Assembly (NCBI GenBank): GCA_009777535.1 | Contig: WRLP01000007.1 | Coordinates: forward strand, 1,272-65,271 | DNA: 64,000 nucleotides | Direction of reading: 5' to 3' | Source: Treponema sp. | GTDB lineage: Bacteria > Spirochaetota > Spirochaetia > Treponematales > Breznakiellaceae | Shown here: in pieces, positions 61,801-64,000 of the stretch | Layout of the letters: each line of letters begins with the position of its first letter | Numbering within the stretch: position 1 is the stretch's first letter | Program-made: the position numbers and the translations under genes | The notes under the pieces: model-generated | Database searches by the model: none | Seen by the model: the letters and a program-made list of their open reading frames with translations, nothing else | What the model was told of the DNA's origin: nothing

Positions 61801-62456
61801 AGAACTGCTACTCTACCGGCAGCGTCAATGGCGATGGTTATGTCGGCGGCGTGGTGGGGTTGAATGGTGGCACGGTGCAGAACTGTTACTTTACCGGCAG
61901 CGTCAATGGCGATGGAGCCGTCGGCGGCGTGGTGGGAATTAATGCTGGCGACACGGTACAGAACTGCTACTCAACCGGCAGCATCACCGGCGGATTTGTA
62001 GTCGGCGGAGTGGTAGGGCGGAACTGGGACAGCACAGTGCAGAACTGCTACTCTACCGGCAGCGTCACCGGCAATGATGTAGTAGGCGGCATGGTGGGGC
62101 ATAATGATGGCACGTTGCAGGACTGCGTTGCGCTAAATCCGAGTATTACGGCAACCGATAATACCACCTTCATCGGGCGTATTTTTGGGTCTTCGAGCAC
62201 GGCATCTACTTATACGAATTATGCACGGGATTTGGCGGTGAATGGCAGCGGGTATACGCCCGACATTGGGCTTAGCAGAAAAGACGGAGCAACCATCAAC
62301 GCAACGCAGTGGCACACTGCAGGCTGGTGGACAAGTGCGACTAACTGGTACAACTCTGAATGGAATACAAGTATCTGGTCGATAGGAAACGGCGGCCTGC
62401 CGCGGCTGCTGAACATGCCGGGCGGGCTAAGTGCGCAGAACCCGGTAATAAAGTAA
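58818..62456 (+). CDS. Giant MBG/GLUG-repeat surface lipoprotein (adhesin-like)
   Basis: A 1212-residue predicted lipoprotein (lipobox FFAC). One InlB-type repeat (YTVEYDANGGEGQM ... LYAVW) is followed by eight MBG-like units of about 75 residues. Six of them are near-identical at the DNA level (TYGQQLSESALTGG, FAWTDGTIVPTVTNSGYEVTF). Then comes an Ig-like domain and the GLUG module with at least six repeats (GGVVGLNGGTVQNCYFTGSV). The C-terminal module (GRHYKLVGNINL ... YQGMFGF) matches that of the 950-residue protein at 17.3 kb. It is probably a stalk-and-tip adhesin. ATG 58818 follows AAGGAG. A toxin-like gene follows after 55 bp. Confidence 0.85.
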   Translation: MKTKSNKVRICIFGFSLLLLTFSLFFACESPTGSSAKTYTVEYDANGGEGQMEKSVFKVGVLYELPANGFTRSGHSFTGWALAADGSVVYPEEAEVIDLAESKGTITLYAVWLADMDIIWPADLAAVVGWHLSDILLTGRGSAAIPGEFTWTNPDDPVGSEGVQTHNMTFTPEDTANYSIQTRDVLVTVVSEDSYFVAWPVGVTAVYGQRLSEVYLFNMGYSTVPGRFTWTTPTSLVGGVGMQTHNMTFTPDDRAKYEPLTGNVNVIVNRATPAVTVWPAAETIIYGQQLSESALTGGTSSVPGTFAWTDSTIVPTVTNSGYEVTFTPNDAVNYNAVTQEVEIDVNKANPTVTWPVAAAIIYGQQLSESALTGGTSNVPGTFAWTDGTIVPAITNSGYEVTFTPDDADNYNAVTNTVAVTVNIADPTVTWPVAATITYGQQLSESVLTGGTSDVDGTFAWTDGTIVPTVTNSGYAITFTPDDTNYNTLWQIVVITVNKANPTVTWPVAAAITYGQQLSDSVLTGGASEVDGAFTWTDGTIAPAITNSGYEVTFTPDDADNYNAVTNTVAITVNIADPTVTWPVAAAITYGQQLSASALTGGASDVPGTFAWTDGTIVPAVANSGYSVTFTPDDTNYNTLWQIVAITVNKTDPTVTWPVAAAITYGQQLSASALTGGTSSVPGTFAWTDGTIAPTVTNSGYEVTFTPDDAANYNAVTQNVALMVYPRPVTISGGTPSRALIPFGSDDMQYGKTTTIDIIINGLLGSDTVTVGLAANSLGLSRTAGSTVMGIGGASWTLEYNATAPVVIPAVNTSLTVSGLSGNYTLSGSPAVGVTIFDGQEDYTGAGYDRRIPVTYSNLNAFLAYVNTTNGLGRHYKLVGNINLIPTWQGGDYWTPIGTYDTPFTGSFDGQGAAITNMTVDSTGDYQGMFGFVGNGGIVRNLNLQGGSVTGGNYVGGVVGANNGGMVQNCYFTGSITGTGNSIGGVVGYTNGGTIQNCYSTGSVNGDGYVGGVVGLNGGTVQNCYFTGSVNGDGAVGGVVGINAGDTVQNCYSTGSITGGFVVGGVVGRNWDSTVQNCYSTGSVTGNDVVGGMVGHNDGTLQDCVALNPSITATDNTTFIGRIFGSSSTASTYTNYARDLAVNGSGYTPDIGLSRKDGATINATQWHTAGWWTSATNWYNSEWNTSIWSIGNGGLPRLLNMPGGLSAQNPVIK
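59640..60985 (+). repeat. Six tandem ~225-bp coding repeats with a ~453-bp higher-order period
   Basis: Units begin near 59644, 59870, 60095, 60320, 60548 and 60773 (TGGCC...GGGCAGCAGC). Units 2 and 4 end in the same NYNAVTNTVA segment, and units 3 and 5 in NYNTLWQIV. So a two-unit block of about 453 bp was duplicated. This is direct evidence of recombinational growth. Confidence 0.8.
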
Positions 62457-62511
62457 AGAGAAAAGGTAGGTCAGGACTGGCTTAATGGCTTATAATGTGC
62501 TATAAAAAATT

Positions 62512-62775
62512 ATGGGTAGTGATCTTGAGATTATCTTTAGGCAATCAGCTTTCAGGCACGGTGTTACCGAGGCTGACATTCGTTGGGCGTTCAATACGGT
62601 AGAATTAGATGAACTTATTCAAGGTTTTGAAAACAAATACCGGTTGCTTGGCTTCAACACCAAGGGTAATATGATTGAAGTACTTTACAACCTGATCAAC
62701 GACCACAGAGTAAACGTATTCCACGCTTTTCCTTGCTCGGATACGTTTATAAAAACACTTTCAAAAAAGGAGTAA
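62512..62775 (+). CDS. Toxin-like small protein, homologue of 23229-23480
   Basis: An 87-residue protein with QSAFRHGVTEADIRWAFN, then YRLLGFNTKGNMIEVL and NVFHAFPCSDTF. It aligns with the 83-residue protein at 23.2 kb over its whole length. Endoribonuclease toxin function is inference from the BrnT-like pattern and the two-gene layout. It starts at ATG 62512 without a strong ribosome-binding site, 55 bp after the adhesin stop. The partner gene begins 6 bases after its stop. Confidence 0.55.
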   Translation: MGSDLEIIFRQSAFRHGVTEADIRWAFNTVELDELIQGFENKYRLLGFNTKGNMIEVLYNLINDHRVNVFHAFPCSDTFIKTLSKKE

Positions 62776-62781
62776 ATAATT

Positions 62782-63027
62782 ATGGCAGAAAAAGATATGA
62801 CAGAAGAAGAAGCTCGGTACTGGAGTGATTATTTTATGGAAAATCCCCCGAAGACAGATCCTACAAAACCTGGCGTTTTTGCCCGGCGCAAGGCAAACCG
62901 TTTTTTTGGAATGGATAATCTAACTGTTAATTATCTTTTAACCAAATCCATGGAAACCCATAAATCACCTGAAGAAATTATTGGTGACCTCGTTCGTAAA
63001 GAAATAGCGATAACGACTGGTGTTTAA
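62782..63027 (+). CDS. Probable antitoxin partner
   Basis: An 81-residue, charged helical protein (MTEEEARYWSDYFMENPPKT, FGMDNLTVNYLLTKSMETHK) with an AAGGAG site. Its size, charge and place directly after a toxin-like gene fit an antitoxin. A C-terminal SPEEIIGDLVRKEI helix resembles the repressor half of antitoxins, though no named family is certain. Confidence 0.5.
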   Translation: MAEKDMTEEEARYWSDYFMENPPKTDPTKPGVFARRKANRFFGMDNLTVNYLLTKSMETHKSPEEIIGDLVRKEIAITTGV

Positions 63028-63075
63028 TGAATGCTTATCCTAATTTCATTCTTCCTTTGCGATCTTGGCGTATGA

Positions 63076-63300
63076 TTAAAATAGCCGTGAAATCGAATAG
63101 CCCAGATCTCCGCGGCTTAACATATTTTTTACTTGTGCTACGTCGTCTGCTGTTTTTTTTGATTTTTCAATATGTATGCTCTTCCAAATCCTGCGCCAGT
63201 CACCTATGTGTCCCCTCTCGAACGCGCACAAAATGCCTTCAACGCCCCAGTTCTCTACAGAGTCGCTTGGGCTCACATCTATGTTTCTGAATCTAAGCAT
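63076..63300 (-). CDS. Small partner of the nucleotidyltransferase gene
   Basis: 74 residues on the minus strand, 28 bases downstream of the nucleotidyltransferase gene. The segment LRFRNIDVSPSDSVENWGVE then GILCAFERGHIGDWRRIWKS resembles a family I know next to AbiEii-like genes in other bacteria, where proteins are about twice as long. Here the end is abrupt (GDLGYSISRLF), so a C-terminal truncation or frameshift is possible. I prefer it to the overlapping + strand frame, which is low in typical coding pattern. Confidence 0.5.
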   Translation of the reverse strand: MLRFRNIDVSPSDSVENWGVEGILCAFERGHIGDWRRIWKSIHIEKSKKTADDVAQVKNMLSRGDLGYSISRLF

Positions 63301-63328
63301 CGCTTTTCTCCCATTATGAAACGCAGCC

Positions 63329-64000
63329 TCACCGTTTCTCTATGATTTCTCTGGCTATGCGCCTGCATACCTCGACTGTAAAATTCCAGTCTTTCCATCT
63401 ATCCACAATCCCCTTGTAATTCGGCAGTTGTTCGATGCCCCTGGAATCTCTGGGACACGGATCGCATAATTGTTTTATTAGTTGAGATAAGGTTGATTTT
63501 TCATGCGATAAATCGTCAGTGTAATATTCATCTATATCTTCTACAATCCGTGCACTCACCTGTATCCCTGTTTTATCGGAAAGTGCAGCAAAGTCTAAAT
63601 AATCCCGCATTTGATTTCGCTTTACGATTAAAAATGCCTTTATCCTCGTTATCTCTTCTATCGTCGGTACATTCAGGGTTAATTCGCCAATATGAACTTT
63701 TTGAAACTCCAACGCCTTTTTCCGGATTAGTTGTCTTATACCAGTCTCTATTCCACCGAGTTCTCCAAGGATGATCTTCCCATATACAACCCTGTTGGTA
63801 ACCCAATCTCCCTCGCGCTCCAATGATTCCAAAATAAGGTCGAACCGTTCTTCCAGGTCAGTAATAACGTGATCGTGGTCAACCGAGTATCGATGTTCTG
63901 TATATAAAGATACAGCTGATCCCCCAACAAGGATCGCATCGGGAACAAGCTTCTGCAATCTTTCAGCCTGTTCAAGCACTTTTTTCATTTGTTCAAGCAT
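63329..64000 (-). CDS. AbiEii-like nucleotidyltransferase (partial or N-terminal edge)
   Basis: At least 223 residues of a nucleotidyltransferase of the AbiEii/toxin class. The pol-beta motif is LVGGSAVSLYTEHRYSVDHD, with HDHV in place of a clean DxD, which may matter for activity. A second conserved block has TIEEITRIKAFLIVKRNQMRDYLDF. The frame starts with ATG at the very edge (64000), so it may be complete or may extend further. Such proteins are often NTP-transferring toxins of abortive-infection modules; the usual AbiEi partner is not visible in the window. Confidence 0.7.
   Translation of the reverse strand: MLEQMKKVLEQAERLQKLVPDAILVGGSAVSLYTEHRYSVDHDHVITDLEERFDLILESLEREGDWVTNRVVYGKIILGELGGIETGIRQLIRKKALEFQKVHIGELTLNVPTIEEITRIKAFLIVKRNQMRDYLDFAALSDKTGIQVSARIVEDIDEYYTDDLSHEKSTLSQLIKQLCDPCPRDSRGIEQLPNYKGIVDRWKDWNFTVEVCRRIAREIIEKR

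Noticed and set aside
63027-63290. 87-codon + strand frame after the antitoxin gene, overlapping its stop as TAATG
   Set aside because: The translation is low in typical coding pattern (LRRLLFFLIFQYVCSSKSCAS), and the minus-strand frame in the same place matches a known partner pattern of the nucleotidyltransferase gene.

Overview
The window looks like a chromosomal segment of a host-associated spirochaete of the Treponema type, probably a gut treponeme. The reasons are a FlgM anti-sigma factor for periplasmic flagella, many signal-peptide and lipoprotein genes with Listeria/Bacteroides-type (InlB/Flg_new) repeats, CHASE2 adenylate cyclases, split transketolase, a DUF2804 gene, frequent TTG/GTG starts and moderate GC. 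This taxonomic guess is inference; no rRNA is present.

Layout. 1-3.2 kb: the tail of a TetR-like regulator, then three tandem paralogues of a PucR/CdaR-type sensor that lack the usual C-terminal HTH. 3.2-7.8 kb: a glycyl radical enzyme of unknown substrate, its radical-SAM activase, and the ribosome GTPase Der. 7.8-12 kb: a CHASE2 adenylate cyclase and an acyl-CoA synthetase. 12-16 kb: small Gly-linker lipoproteins, an XRE regulator, and a CDF metal exporter preceded by a well-formed NiCo/czcD-type riboswitch with an intrinsic terminator. 16-22.8 kb: a four-gene surface operon, comprising a secreted caspase-like protease fused to a barrel-like domain, an InlB/GLUG adhesin lipoprotein, a stand-alone paralogue of that barrel domain, and an InlB-SUMF1 lipoprotein whose C-terminus resembles a diversity-generating-retroelement variable region. 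It is followed by a toxin-antitoxin-like pair. 23.7-31.8 kb: a second CHASE2 cyclase with a DUF4384 protein, a D-threonine aldolase-like enzyme, a SPOR protein, and a STAS/PP2C-HATPase partner-switching pair. 31.8-39.6 kb: two small unknown genes, a wHTH fragment, and a complete jetABCD (Wadjet) anti-plasmid operon.

39.6-40.6 kb is a hairpin-dense non-coding block beside tRNA-Ala(GGC). It carries repeated 3' ends of the tRNA gene and, upstream, a promoter plus the 5' half of a second tRNA-Ala. This looks like a scar of repeated integration or duplication at the Wadjet border. 40.6-50.9 kb is mostly housekeeping: DUF1848, SRP RNA, an HD-domain protein, acyl-ACP thioesterase, DUF2804, FlgM, RsmI, two tiny membrane ORFs and split transketolase.

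51-58.4 kb is a long co-oriented envelope gene set (porin-like, PQQ/HEAT, barrel, FecR, lipoprotein). 58.8-62.5 kb encodes a 1212-residue adhesin with DNA-level tandem repeats and the same GLUG module as the caspase-locus adhesin. It too is followed by a homologous toxin-antitoxin-like pair. The window ends in an AbiEii-like nucleotidyltransferase and a short partner.

The most unusual candidate system is the caspase/adhesin/barrel/SUMF1 operon. The tRNA-Ala repeat block next to Wadjet is the most unusual non-coding structure.
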